From Henricia sp. BOLD:AAB3569 (lineage: Eukaryota; Echinodermata; Asteroidea; Spinulosida; Echinasteridae), in the NCBI GenBank assembly GCA_037783545.1, contig JBBELK010000441.1, positions 1-64,000 on the forward strand: a stretch of DNA of 64,000 nucleotides, read 5' to 3'. The notes below the pieces were generated by a model. It was not told the origin of the DNA, did not search any database, and saw only the letters and a list, made by a program, of their open reading frames with translations. Below, in pieces: positions 33,507 to 46,800 of the stretch. The position numbers were made by a program, and so were the translations under genes. Positions within the stretch are counted from its first letter, which is position 1; the number at the start of each line of letters is the position of its first letter.

Positions 33507-34230
33507 TACGGTGTTTATATACCTCCGTTATATAAATCATATAAATGCGTGTTTGGGGAGCGATGTTTGGGGAGCGATGTTCGGTGGGCAGTTGCTTGGT
33601 CAGGGATGTGAGCAGTAAACAATACGAGGGAGGCAAATGGGAATCCGGTCACATAAAAGAGAACTTAACGTGGAAACGTTCTATACTTTTGAATACGAAA
33701 ACAATGAAAAAAGGCCTGGGCAAAAAGAGAAGTTAAAAAGAGGAAGTTTCACACATACCTGTTATCCACAGTTTGCATGCCTGCAGACGTTTTATTGCGG
33801 AGGAACCATGGAATGAAATTCAAGTAACGTTACTAAATAATTGTATTGTGTTTGAATGAAACAACACCTGCTAAAATACAGAAATACAAACTTGGGTTTT
33901 CCATTGTCCTACAAGCCCAATACAAGTTTACAACATTTCTTTGCAGTTATACCTAAACTTCACGAGTTGACAAGCAAAATCCGACTCTATTCCAGATTCT
34001 GGGCGATTTGCTTTCGATATTCTAGTGTTGACAGCAATGGTAACAAACACCACATGATTTTCCCAGTGTAAAATGGTACCCTTTTGGAAGAAATTGCCAA
34101 CTGAAGGTGCTTTTTTAACCATTCATTCAGCATTAATTTATGCACACACAAAAAATCTTATGTAACACTCATGTCATATTTGTGATTCTTTATACCCAGC
34201 ACGATATATATATGACAAAGGGACTCCTCC
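33507..34230. other. Left part of the spacer between the inverted arms
   Basis: It contains a diverged copy (about 33955-34130) of the MITE at 19160-19516 (CACGAGTTGACAAGCAAAAT, CCAACTGAAGGTGC). No coding sequence is apparent. Confidence 0.5.
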
Positions 34231-34236
34231 TATAAC

Positions 34237-34440
34237 GCCCGGGCGGTCGGGTTGGCGTACGGGTTCTTTCCTCGCCTTTCACCTCTGGCGTCCCGGGTTC
34301 GAATCCGGGGCGTGTATGTGGATTGGGTTTGCAGTCCCTACTTGACCGCGTGGGTTTTCCTCTGGGACATTTCTCTGGGGGTTTTCCTCCCACTTCTAAA
34401 ACTGCAACTCCTTCTTCGTCATCTCAAGTTGATAATAAAG
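34237..34440 (+). mobile_element. tRNA-derived SINE family C, copy 1
   Basis: A tRNA-like head with B box GGGTTCGAATCCGGGG is followed by a conserved body, TTGGGTTTGCAGTCCCTACT, GTGGGTTTTCCTCTGGG and TCCCACTTCTAAAACTG. The same order of blocks occurs at 44050-44240. Confidence 0.8.
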
Positions 34441-35652
34441 TATAGTTAAAGCTAAAACCGTATAGTTGATGGCATAAAGGGCCTTAGTTGCCGAAGATGC
34501 CATAAAATATACAACAACAACAACAACTATAACGTACCTATACCTCAACCTACTCTTCCCTTCAACGCACCCGCTCCCCCAAAAATAAAAGGAATTCCTT
34601 TGGAATCCCCTGGATGTTTGATATACAATGGGGAACAATGATATGGGGATACCCTCTGCCACATATCGTGCTGCATAATGTAATTATTTATTACCATTAT
34701 GCCTGCAGTCATGCAACATATTTTTTTAAAAATGCCTCGAACAAACCGATGCTGTATACTAGTAGTCATTTCTGTTTTATACTAATTTGTATAACATAAT
34801 TATACACGTGTTAAAATGTGAAGTGAACGCAATATTTTGGCAATCATATCGAACATAAAAACGAAACCGTTTTGTTACTCCGGGTTAGAGGCGATTTTTT
34901 TCTGGTATGGGTTAATGCGGATAAAGTTTCCACTTGCCCATGCCTTTTTTATCGATAGAGCTCGATTCCAGCGTTGATCTACATCACAGATTAAGATTTA
35001 GGTATGAACACGGCCTATATGATACATGTACATTAGTTTTAGGAGAGGGTATGGTTTGAAATCTGTGCTGGGCATGATAAACCTCACAACACTCGTCCCT
35101 TTTCTGAAGATTTTTTTTTTTTTTTACTGATACAGAAGCGCTTATATCGGGGTGTACACGCTACTTGAGGAAATATGAGAAAAATTAAACACCTCTGGGC
35201 AAACTTTGCAAACAACCCATTTAAACAATAATAATGATTAATTCGGTACCGGTACACGACCCATTTAGTTCAAAAACCCAAGCTACAGCGGGACGTGTTG
35301 AAATATTTCAAATATTTAACAAAATGGACAACATCTTTCCTGCCTGTATTTTGCAACATTATTATTAAATTACGTCTTCAAACTGCATGTGAAACTCAAC
35401 TTTTCAGTTGATTTCCTCATTGCTCTTGAATTTCCTCCCCCTCCTCCACCCCCACCCCCCCCCCCCCCCCCCCCCTGCCCCCTCCCCCCCGTCTTTTCGT
35501 GTGCAAATGTACAGAAAGTTTCCACTTTTTTCTCTTGATGTGTCTCAATTCCCATTTGCCTTCTCGTATTGTTTACAGCTCATACCGAACACGGCCCCAA
35601 AACATGCATATAGGCCTATACTAGGGAATCACGCTTACGGAGGTACACTGTA
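34441..35652. other. Right part of the spacer between the inverted arms
   Basis: AT-rich DNA with a poly-C/pyrimidine tract at about 35435-35490 and a poly-T near 35110. I see no exon. Confidence 0.4.
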
Positions 35653-36417
35653 ATGTTATCGTATGACTGTATAATCCCATGCCAAAGTCATTTCTCTCAT
35701 GGAAAAGGAGCAAAGAAGAAGCAAAAAATAAGCTATAAACAACGGCTTTTTAATATCGAAGTCCAGTACTTGCTACGCGCTTTGAACGCAACGGCCTGTA
35801 TAACAATACAGTACAGTATAGCCTATACAATACATTGTATTGTACATCGCACACTATAGCTACACATGCCCTGTAAAAAGACTAGCGCGCCAGCGCCACA
35901 TACAAATCTGTGTGTGTGTGAGCACGTGGTTCGCCGCATGTTAGTCTTTTCTCGAGTGTTACTAACGGCGCGCGCTAAATTAGCACTAATTAAGACAGTT
36001 CTTAAACCAAATTTGCACCATATTTTGCGTTCTTACGTTATATTTTTGTGATCAGCACGCTGTTGGCTGTCATATGGTGCCAGAATTATGCTTGGGCGCG
36101 GAAGTCTAATTAAAACGTATTTTTTGACTAATTAAGACCGTTCTTAAATTAATTACGCACCATATTTTCCGTTCTTACGTTGTAATTTCGTGATTGGCAC
36201 ATTGTTGGCTATCATTTGGTACCGGAATTATGCTTGGGCGCGAAAGTCTAATTAAAACCGATTTTTTGGGGTTTTGTCAGCGTCCCCCTCCCCAAACGCA
36301 CCACCCCCGTTTTGCAAGAATTGCCTTTCCACAGTTACCACGGTCCATACAACCCATTTTAGCAGTCAAACCTTTTGGGCGCAAAAGTCACATCAAATCT
36401 CAGTGGGCTCCCGGACT
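35653..36417 (-). repeat. Right arm of the ~750-bp inverted repeat
   Basis: Reverse complement of 32759-33506. Inner border: ATGTTATCGTATGACTGTAT pairs with ATCGGTTATAAGATAACAT near 33490. Outer border: CAGTGGGCTCCCGGACTA. The arms are about 2.1 kb apart, so a transcript crossing both could fold into long double-stranded RNA. Confidence 0.9.
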
Positions 36418-37104
36418 AACACTGATAGCGTCAACGCGCTTTGAATCGTGAATAATTATTGCCGAGCAATCAGGTTTCTCAAGTCGGTATACGAGTATAC
36501 AGTCGAAACCAAAATATATATTACACATATTAGGGCCTAACACGACCGTATACCGAATTGATTTGTCTAGGTTGCACCCCACTGATCGGGGTCCCATAGG
36601 AAACAATGCTAAATGCCCAATATTCATAAATCATTTTGAAATACTTCAAACTCTCACAGCGTCTCTGAACAAAAAGCACGACACTCCATCATGAAGTTGA
36701 AGTCTAATCCTTTCAATTCTGTTCAATTTTTTTTATAGGAGTCCGTTATTTTTAATCACTTAATTTCTGTTTGAAATACAAGAGTGCAAGGCAAACAGAC
36801 CAGTGTCGATGTTGGAACAAGTCCCACACGCTGGCTTGGCAAAATAGCCTGAAGGGCTTATTTTACGAGCTAGTTTTAAAAAAACCGCATGACACTGTCA
36901 AGAACGTCAGATATAGGAAAATTGTGTTTAATATCCGAAGTAAGCCTCATTTGCTTTTCAATTTTCGATAATGTGAACACTGATATTTCCAACACAATGG
37001 ACTGATGAGACACCCTGATGAAGCGATTGGCCGTCATACCCCAGGGGAGACACCTTTATTTAGACCGATTATGATTTTGCTTCAATTCAGGTGCAGGCAT
37101 AGCC

Positions 37105-37556
37105 GGTAGTACTATTTACCGGAAAACACCGGAAAACACCAGAAAACACCGGAAAACATACTAAATACCGGAAAACATACTAAATACCGGAAAACACCGG
37201 AAAACAGTATTTTATGGTGTTTTCTGCACGTAGTGGGGGTGGTGTTATTAAGTGCTTTCGGGTGTTTTCCGGTATTTAGTGTGTTTTCCGGTATTTAGTA
37301 TGTTTTCCGGTGTTTTCCGGTATTTAGTGTGTTTTCCGGTGTTTTCCGGTATTTAGTGTGTTTTCCGGTATTTAGTGTGTTTTCCGGTGTGTTCCGGTAT
37401 TTAGTGTGTTTTCCGGTATTTAGTATGTTTTCCGGTGTTTTCCGGTATTTAGTGTTTTCCGGTATTTAGTATGTTTTCCGGTGAGTTTTCCGGTGTTTTC
37501 CGGTATTTTCCGGTGTTTTCCGGTGTTTTCCGGTATATAGTATCACCCGGCATAGC
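37105..37556. repeat. Fold-back minisatellite (CCGGAAAACA units in both orientations)
   Basis: At 37115-37205 the units read ACCGGAAAACACC. After a 50-bp unique core (near 37210-37250) the array continues to 37545 as the reverse complement (TTTTCCGGTGTTTTCCGG, TATTTAGTGTG). The flanks GCATAGCCGGTAGTACTAT and ATAGTATCACCCGGCATAGC are also inverted, so the whole block is one palindrome with unequal arms. Confidence 0.9.
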
Positions 37557-37820
37557 CAGCTGCCATTCTACATATCGTATATTGTGTATACACGGTGTGA
37601 CGATTAATTTGCATGTAAAAGTTTTCATTAAAAACAAAAAGACAGGTCCCTATAGTCACGTGGGGTGTGCAACAACCAATGGCATTATAAAAGTCATCTA
37701 CGCTATATACCAGTTGGCAGGGGTTTGGTTTGCAAAACAAACTTTTTAACTCACCTGACCGGGGCTCATACTTGAGGATGGATACGTTTGTAGTTTTACC
37801 CAATGTGTTTTTCTTGAGAG

Positions 37821-40800
37821 TTGGTCAGTACCAGCCCCACGGCGGGAGCAAGGGCGAGCGGGCGCATGCAACTTGGCCGTGGGGGCTGAGCGTCTGGACG
37901 TCGGTAGCCCTTCCAGCCGGCACGCGCTTCTCGGCCAACCAAGGGACCGTGGTTGTTACCCCACTCGCATTTGCCACAGGAAATCGTCAGAATCCTCAGG
38001 TACATATCAGAAACAATTTGCTGGAAATAATCATTTAGAGGAATATTTCTAATTTGGCTTTCTAAGTAAATTTAACTTTGTTTGTTTCAATTTTAATTAA
38101 ATCTATTAAATTTATATTTAATTTTCCAAAGTAAATCTATATTAGGCCTAAAGATATTATTTATGAAGTAAGTTATTTTTCGGACTACTAATAAAAAACA
38201 ACGTTTTGCAACAAAAAGAATGCAAAATAATGATAAAATTGGTGTACAAATTTTTTTTTTTAAATACAGTTTTTCTTTCATAAATAACTTACAGTTCATG
38301 CCTTTTTGTTACCACAAGTTTTGTTTCACTTTTGCATGGAGAAAAATCACCCACTTCAATATTTGTAATTAAAATAATAAAGCAAAGATTCTACATGGCA
38401 AGCAGCTACTACCCTTTTTCACAAGAAAGGAACTCTGGTCAATAAGACTTGAAATGTAATCCTAAAAGTTGAAATATAGGCCTACCTTGGTTCCCCTCTC
38501 ATAGTAAACAATAATTATTTTCTCTAATATTATCAAAACATGAGACCAAGACTGTCTATAACTGTTTGTAAATTATGTTAAATATTCGGTTTGCCTAACT
38601 TATAGCTTTTGTATATGTTATTTCGGTCAGAAATAACGTCTCCTATCGATAAATTTACTCAAACAATTTATGAAACAGTTTAAAGATTTTCTTTCTTAAT
38701 ATAGAAATACGTGCATTTTTCTAAATGAAGAGAGTATTAAAATGACTTTTAACCAGAGGGAAAAACTTGTAGGCATAATCTACACAAAAGTGTGAGTTCC
38801 AATGAAAGTAGAAACTACTACGACGCAACTATCGTTCTCTTTCGATTCCTACGTTTTTACATATGTAGTTTTAAAGATTTATTTCTATAAATTAGGGGTC
38901 AATGTTGGTGTCCCCCGTTGCATTTTACATCTTGTTTTTGTAAATTCAGGACACATTCTTTAAATACTTTTCATCTCAAAGAGTGAGTACATAAAGTACA
39001 ATTCATACAAAATGGTTTATAAGCCATTTTAATGATTTTTGTACAAAAAATAACACATATCAGGTGTAACGGGGGACACTAAATGTCACACTTTTGGACC
39101 CCTAATTTATAGAAAGACCCATCTTGGTAAAGTGTTTAAAACGACGTTATTTTCACTTTTACTTCTTTTTTGTTTGTTTCTTAGTCAACTCGTGAAGTAA
39201 AATGTTGAGTAACTACAAATTATTTACTGGCGCTTTAATAACAGTGATAACTATAAGCATCTTAAAAGCAAACATGTTTATTGATTCTTTTTTTAAGAAA
39301 ACAGATTACAAAGCATTAACATAAAAGAAAACTTACTCAAAATCTGCTGTGGATCACCTACAAATCTTGATATAATTAGGTTTTTTAATGCTGGAAATTA
39401 TGTAAATGTTTAAATTTGTAATCGCCTTATAACAAACTATTTCTTTTAATATAGGTTTTCTTGTTCAGTTTTAACAAAGTAGGCCTATACCTCCCAAGTT
39501 TGTTTCAAATGCATTCGTTTTAGCGCAAATTTGAATGCATGCATGCAGTTTGGGATCATCCTTCAATTATTTAAAGAGAGCAATTTGGTTTTTCGATCAG
39601 CATGCAATCGGGAAAATTCCGCACTCAAATTTAAAATACGTACGTACGCGAAATACCAGCGAAAATCATTCAAATTCGCCCAAGCCCCAAGCTTGTGCTA
39701 AATTTAGTGAAGATTCGATTTAAGTGTCACAAAATAATTTTAATCTGGATGTCTTAGCGAACAAATGTGAATGTGTTTAAACGAAACTAAATAATATACG
39801 TGCAAATGAATAAGAACGAGAGAAATTGCGTCCTGATCAAAATCACCACAAACGAACTCCAATGCATTTCTGATGAATTCGAGCAATAAAACCTATAATA
39901 TGAAAATATCAGTGATTATTTGCAAATTTTGACTAGCATTGATTAAAATATAGGTAGACCTTAGCAAATTTGGAGGTGTACAGAATATGTTCAAACGGGG
40001 AAATTTTTTTTCTGAAAACACGAAGTCTCCCGTGGAATTTTTACCCCTGTACAAAATTTCAAAGGTCATAATACGAATTTCCAGCAAAGACGTCGATCCA
40101 TCTTTCACTGCGTAAAATACCATTGGTATAATTGTTTAAAATAATACAGATGATGAAAGATACAGTAATTACGAGTTGTTTTTACAGAAACAGATTTCAA
40201 CAGCTGGAATTCTGAACGTGTAGTAATTGGTCTCGTCAGTCACCAAAGACCGATTCTTATATAAAGCGTCGCCGCTTACGACAACTTATTTGTGCAGGTC
40301 GCCATTTTGCCTGACCCGTGTTGTCGCCAACCTAAAAAATAATGTTTATCTGTGGAATGTTTGTGTACTTTAGACGTGTAAGTCATTCAACGCGCACTTA
40401 TTACATGTATTCCTGAGACCCACACTGTGAAATTTTGTATGCTTGGTCGAATCTTCTCCAAAGTCGATTAGAATTGATCCCAAGAGGAAATCGGATGGAG
40501 ATTACAATTCCGTCTTTTAAAGGAATCGATTCCATCTTTTGTAATTCCACAACTATACAAAATTCAAGAAAGTTGGCAGTGTTTTGTGTATTAGGTTTGT
40601 GAGACTTTTTTGGCCATGTGTAGTTTGAGAAAATCACGGGAGATAATCCATTACTAAGACGTATGCATATAGGCGCGCGCGCGCAAGCAGTACGCGCGCG
40701 TTGAATACCTCTTCGACCAATGAGTGTTGTGATTGGGCCAGTACGCGCGCGCGTTTTGAAATTCTGAAAACGCGAGAGAGACCCGTGTCAGAAATGGCGG

Positions 40801-43800
40801 CTGCTTGGATTAGTGTATAAAATAGGCCTTTTACTTTTAGCACAGAAAGGAAAACAGTACATAAAGACAACCACAAAACCATCTTAATTGTCCCCTTTCC
40901 CAAAGGGTCTAACTTTAAGGCTAGTTTGCATAATCCATATTGCAATTAAAACAAACACATGCAGCCAACGTATAAAAACTGCACCAAGTACCTACCCGTG
41001 TATAGGTCTACACAACGACCAACTAAAACAAATAAAACCTGTCGACACGACGTGTTTAACACAAGTTTGTATCGTGTTAACATCAACAGTGTATATTTTA
41101 CAAGTGCAACAGGTCAAACCATTAAGCAACAGATTTCCGGACTTGACGACAAATTAAGCCTAGATGAGGTCTTGTGTTGCTCGTCATATTGAACAAACAA
41201 TTCATCGAGTCATTGTTATCTCATCTGAAACACGGCTAATTATCAACAAATTAGCTTACTAAATCTAAATCTAAATCGAAGTGTAGCGTCATTCACGTAT
41301 ATAGACCTAATTACGATATATTACTTAGCTTTCGGCACTTCAATGGGCTTCTTTTTATGGGCATTGGTTTTCACACATGACTTCAATTGGGCTTGTGCTT
41401 ATGACGTCATCTTGTGAGTCAAATAATGCCGCGTCAGAAGCATTTAGCTGTTTAAAAGTATGGCGGAACAAAAGGAGAGGGCGCAATTTTTTTTGGGTAT
41501 GCATTGTTTAAACAATTGTTTTTCTTTCCAAAAACATGATTTACATGTTGCAATTATACTACAGAGACAGAATTGTAGATAAAATAAATAAGTGCAAAGT
41601 GAAAAATGAAATTATATTGCATTTTATTCGATTGTATACCCACTTCAAAGTGCGCCCTCCTATATTGTGTCCGCCATATTTCAAAAAGGGTAATGTGCGT
41701 GCGCGTTGTGTGTGTGATATCCGCCATTACTGTGTCCATACTATGGCACGCCAAAGCGAAAAATAATTCAACACTGATAGTTTAATGTTGACCCATAAAA
41801 TTATCAGTGTTTAATTTGTTTCCGCTTTCCCTCCATGCCGTTTTTTCTTAAAGCCTCACGCGTCAAATTTACGCGCGTTAACGCGTGAAAAGGTTAAGTG
41901 TAAATCCAGTCTAATAATTCCTTGGATATGTGCAAAACCAGGAAAACATTGATAACAAAATATAAACACTTTGGAAATTAATTTTAAGCTAGGTTAAAAG
42001 GGTGCCCATGATGCATGCAGTTTATGTGTTCTTCTTCACAGGTATGGAGCAATTTTGACTGCTTTGAGGAAATTCGCCTTGGTTTGAAACATTACGAGCG
42101 TCACTGTAATTGGGTGTGCTTCTTGCAAGCGGTAGACCAGTCACACCAAGCCAATATTCGGGTATACAAAGTTAAAGGTGAAGTTACCAAAAACATTAGC
42201 TCTTTATTCCATATTCGTAAAACGTACTGCTGGGACAAACGAGGGCCTTTTGTATAAGCAGTTGACAAGTTTGGCCGGCATCCAAAAACCAAACGTAACG
42301 TAACTGGAATAACGCACTGTAGTTCACTATATACGTATAACTGTGTAGTTACTTAATTTTGACTTACCAAAAATTCCTCATTTCAGGGAAACCCGTATTT
42401 GAAGTATCTCGGCTCATCCCAGCGTGCACTGAGTTAAGGGCGTTCTTTCAGATGACCGACCACAGCATAAGCAGTATTCTAAACGTGGACGAGGAAAAAT
42501 TGAGTGGCACAGACTGTGCACAAATTACCACATCGGAACACGCGCAAGGTATGTTTCAACTATATGGCACGGCACATCTGGATATGGCATTTGTAAATTA
42601 AAATTGAACAGCGCCCAACCGAGTTTCAATTGGAGGCTACCAGTTGCCTGTTCTCGCTACCATACACGTTTTTAACACAATCAAAACCTGGTAATAGCCT
42701 TTGCTATACTGATAAGCATTACATAAGCAATATTTGATGTGCTTAATTAGTTGAATCGCCTACCTTACACATACAGCCTTCGTCCATCCGCAGCAAGCTA
42801 AGTAGTGTCCTGTTAAACCTTTCTACAATTAACGCACTTTCCCTGTGGGATCATTGTTCAGACACACTTGCTAATTTCCCGATACCGTCTGCGGAGTGTT
42901 TGGCGTTCACCCGCAAACATTTTACGGATATATTTCCCTGAGGTGTTTCAATAAATATTTCTCAAACTTTCACCAGACTGTTAAACATTTCCTAATTTTT
43001 AACAGACAGATGTTTGCTTTGGCCAACGACACGGTACCGGTACCGAACTAACCAGATGCACCAGTTGGCTTCGACCATCCGCCTTCGTCGGAGCGAGTCT
43101 GTGGCTTTTTCCTTATCCGAGTTAACTTTAGATAGTGCAAAGAAGGAAATATCGATGTGGACCTCACCAAAACGGGGAAAAGAACGGGCATCACTGCCAT
43201 GTGATGTCTGCGGGAAAACTTTCGACAGACCGTCCTTACTAAGAAGACACATGAGGACTCACACTGGTGAGGATGATGAAAGTGCTTCAAAATTTATCTT
43301 TTCAGTCTAGATTTTTCTACTTTTTTTGGGAAAGACATTAGCTATACAGCTTGCTACCATTATAGGCCTAGAACCTGACATTGGATCAAACGCGTTCAAT
43401 CGGCGTCATCTGAAAATCAAGTGACAAAACTCATAGTTGTCAGTGAATTCCGACACGGTATATCTTTGACTTCCAAATTGTTAAAATTTTGGGGAAGAGG
43501 TCTAAAAAGGAAACGTTATTCCACGTTCAAAACGTTGCCACGTGTTACACCCGTGTTACTTTTTCGTTTAGGAGAGAAACCACACAGATGCAGCGTGTGT
43601 GGTAAGGCGTTCAGCACATCTAGTTCTCTTAACACGCACTGCCGTATCCACTCCGGGGAGAAACCTCACGTGTGCGCCGTGTGCGGCAAGCGATTCACGG
43701 CTAGTTCGAACCTGTACTACCACCGTATGACTCACAAGAAGGTTAGTATATGCATTATTGAGACGCATGCCGTATCAGTGGCGCACCCGGTTGGGGGCTC

Positions 43801-46800
43801 TTCTTTATTTTCTGAAGAAAAAAAATAATGGGCAACCGGCGTTTGACTCGCCCTTATGTCAATACACAGGGCTATGGGTATCAGCATTGATGTCGTCGTC
43901 GATTGGATGACCACAACAAAACGCATGCGCTTATATTTTGTACTATTAAGTATAGGCATTATGGGACAAGTGTCAGCCATGCAGCCCCCTCCATCCAACG
44001 ACAAATCCTGGGTGCGCCACTCAGTACACTGTCCTCTTCCAAGAAAAACCAGATTGGCATAGCGGTTCTTTCCCTGTCTTCCACCTCTGTAGCCCTAGTT
44101 CGAAACACGCCATGGTAGATGTGCATAATTGGTTTCTCAGTCCCGGCCTGCTTGATTTTGTGCTGTTTTCCCCACACGTTGTATATGGGGATTTCCTCTC
44201 AGTTTTAAAACTGAAAACTTATTTCTGTTCTCTCAGCCACCTTTAAAAAAAAAAGTTGGGATGCACCACTATCACAACCAAAACAAGGAAATATCTTGCT
44301 GAATACAAGACTATAAAGGAATACAAGACTCTAGTAAACCCACGCACTTCCGTCACTGAATTGATTTCCTTCCAATGAAATGAAAGTTTTGGAGATCTTA
44401 TCTGCCCATGTTTCGATACATATAGTCCAATACTATCGGTCACGGGATAGATACATGTATATATGTATATAGTCTATGCGTTATTTGTTTGTGAGATACG
44501 ACCGATATCAACGACATTCAGAAAGTGCCTACACGACGTAAAGATTGATTCAAGAAGACACTATGGCGAACACTAGCAAAATTTTTGAAGACCTACTGCC
44601 GGAACAAGAGCATTACAGGCACATGAAGATGCTCCTTGTAATTCAACAAAGCGCAGCTACCTACGGAGCACCTTTTGGCCTGCTGATGAATGCGATTTTC
44701 CTGTACGTTGTTGTACGCATCAAATCCATGCATTCCATTCTCAACGTCTACTTGGGCAACCTAGCAGTGGGAGATTCTGTTTATCTTATCTTTCATTTGA
44801 TAAGTCTGCATTATCTAGGTGCAGTCGCCAAGGCGGTGCTTTTTTTTCTCGGTTCCACGGGATACATTGCATCTCTTTGTTTAGTAACTGCTGTGGCGTT
44901 TGAGAGATTCTTTGCTGTACGCGATCCAGTCGTATTTAGAGCCAAAGCCAGCAAAATGCGAGCAGTCAAAATATCAGCAGCAGTTTGGGTGACTGCGACA
45001 ATTGGTGCCACACCTTCTGTAATTTTTAGTGCTGTTGATACCTCTTGGCAACCCATATTGATAATTCTGATTCTCCAAGTCTTTAGTCATGTGATGTTCA
45101 TGGTTACCAATGCCTGTCTGTATTTCTACATATTCCTCAAAATAAAGCAACAACGAGCTCCACAGTCAACGCAGCGCCCCCGCGTCGCTAGAGTTGCTCT
45201 CATGCTCGTTGTGAACACTGCAGTATTTTTTCCTGCCATGTTACTAGACGTTACCGAAGGATGCTATGGCGTTTACATGATGGGATATTTAGTTGCACCA
45301 AATAAATATGCACTTCTTACTTCAGTACAGGACCTCCTTTTGGCTCGCACACTTCTGCACATTTTAAACTCGTCCACAAATTCTCTGCTCTACAATGGGT
45401 TGAACCAAGATTACAGGAAAGCATTTGTGCAGGCATTTACTTTCCTAAATCCCAAGAACTACTTCAAACGACGAACAAGGACTCAACATCCGATAGCGCA
45501 TAAACCAGTCAAGACCCATCCTGCTAAAACATCACACATAACCAGCAGACAAAAGCCTAAAGATCACACAGCACCAGATCTTCCTCAAGAGCGGATTGAA
45601 GTGCAAGTTCTTCCCCAAGAACCAACAAAGAGGAACAGTCCACAGCAGCCAACGGGACAGATAGAACTGCAAGTTCTCCCCCACGAACCGACAAACAGCT
45701 AGCCCACAGCAGCCAACAAGACAGATTGAACTGCACGTTCTTCCCGATCCCCAAGAACCAACAAAGAGGAACAGTCCACAGCAGCCAACAGGGCGGATTG
45801 AACTGCAAGTTCTCCCTAAAGAACCAACAAACATCGACAGTCAACAGCAGCACATAGAATTGGAAGAAACCAAACTGTCGGTTCTTTTCGAAGAACCAGC
45901 AAACAACGACAAACCCACGTCGGTATAGAAAGGTCATTTCCCTTCAATTTCACCCCTAAGAACCTTAAACTAATGACCGCCCAAAGAAACTTTAACTACC
46001 ACTTTCCACGTCAAATTCCTTCCCAATAACTTAAAAACAGTGTACACATTGAGTAGCGAGACGGACTCCTGTCCAATGGTTCCTGACCCATTTGTAAACC
46101 CAAAATACCCAAAAACACAAAGAACGACGTTTTTCTAAGACGTTGTATCTCTGCTCCACCTTTCGCCATGTAATGTGGAGATCGAAAGTACCTATTCCAA
46201 GGTGACCCATCTTTTATTGCCAGGACAAGCCCCACAAGTGCACCATGTGTTGCAAGTCTTTCCCGACGCCTGGCGATCTACGTAGTCACATGTTCGTACA
46301 CAATGGATCGTGGCCCTTCAAATGTCAGTTCTGCAATCGGGGTTTCAGCAAGCACACAAACCTCAAGAACCACATCATGCTGCATACAGGTATGGTACAA
46401 CTTGTACACCATTTGCAAATATTGAAATAAAATCTTAAAAATTGTAAGAAAAGACAATTGCTGAAAACAAATGCCCGACTCTTCCCAAATACAAATGTGA
46501 ATCAGTCTGCATGTATTTATCTTCGGGCTAAACATCTAAGAAATGGTTCAAGTCAATCGATCGGTGTTCATTCCTAGACTCGACAATTTGCGAATGTTTA
46601 TGAGTACCATGTACTAATTCCATCTTCAGATGGAAATCAGACAAAGAACCATTATTCTCTTGCCTTTTCCTAGCATCCATGAGCACAAATCTCTCAAAAT
46701 GTCAGCGTTGCGTGTAACAGCACAAGCTGCAACACAAAATTCACCTAACTTAAAAGTGGTAGACTCGGATATCAAATTTAAAAATGTTGTGTCTCTTGGC

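Noticed and set aside
40660-40760. CpG-island promoter
   Set aside because: The CG content is confined to two short alternating CG runs forming an inverted pair; the surrounding DNA is not CpG-rich.
45532-45937. Minus-strand frames of 100-126 codons
   Set aside because: They are the shadow of the GPCR tail repeat on the opposite strand.
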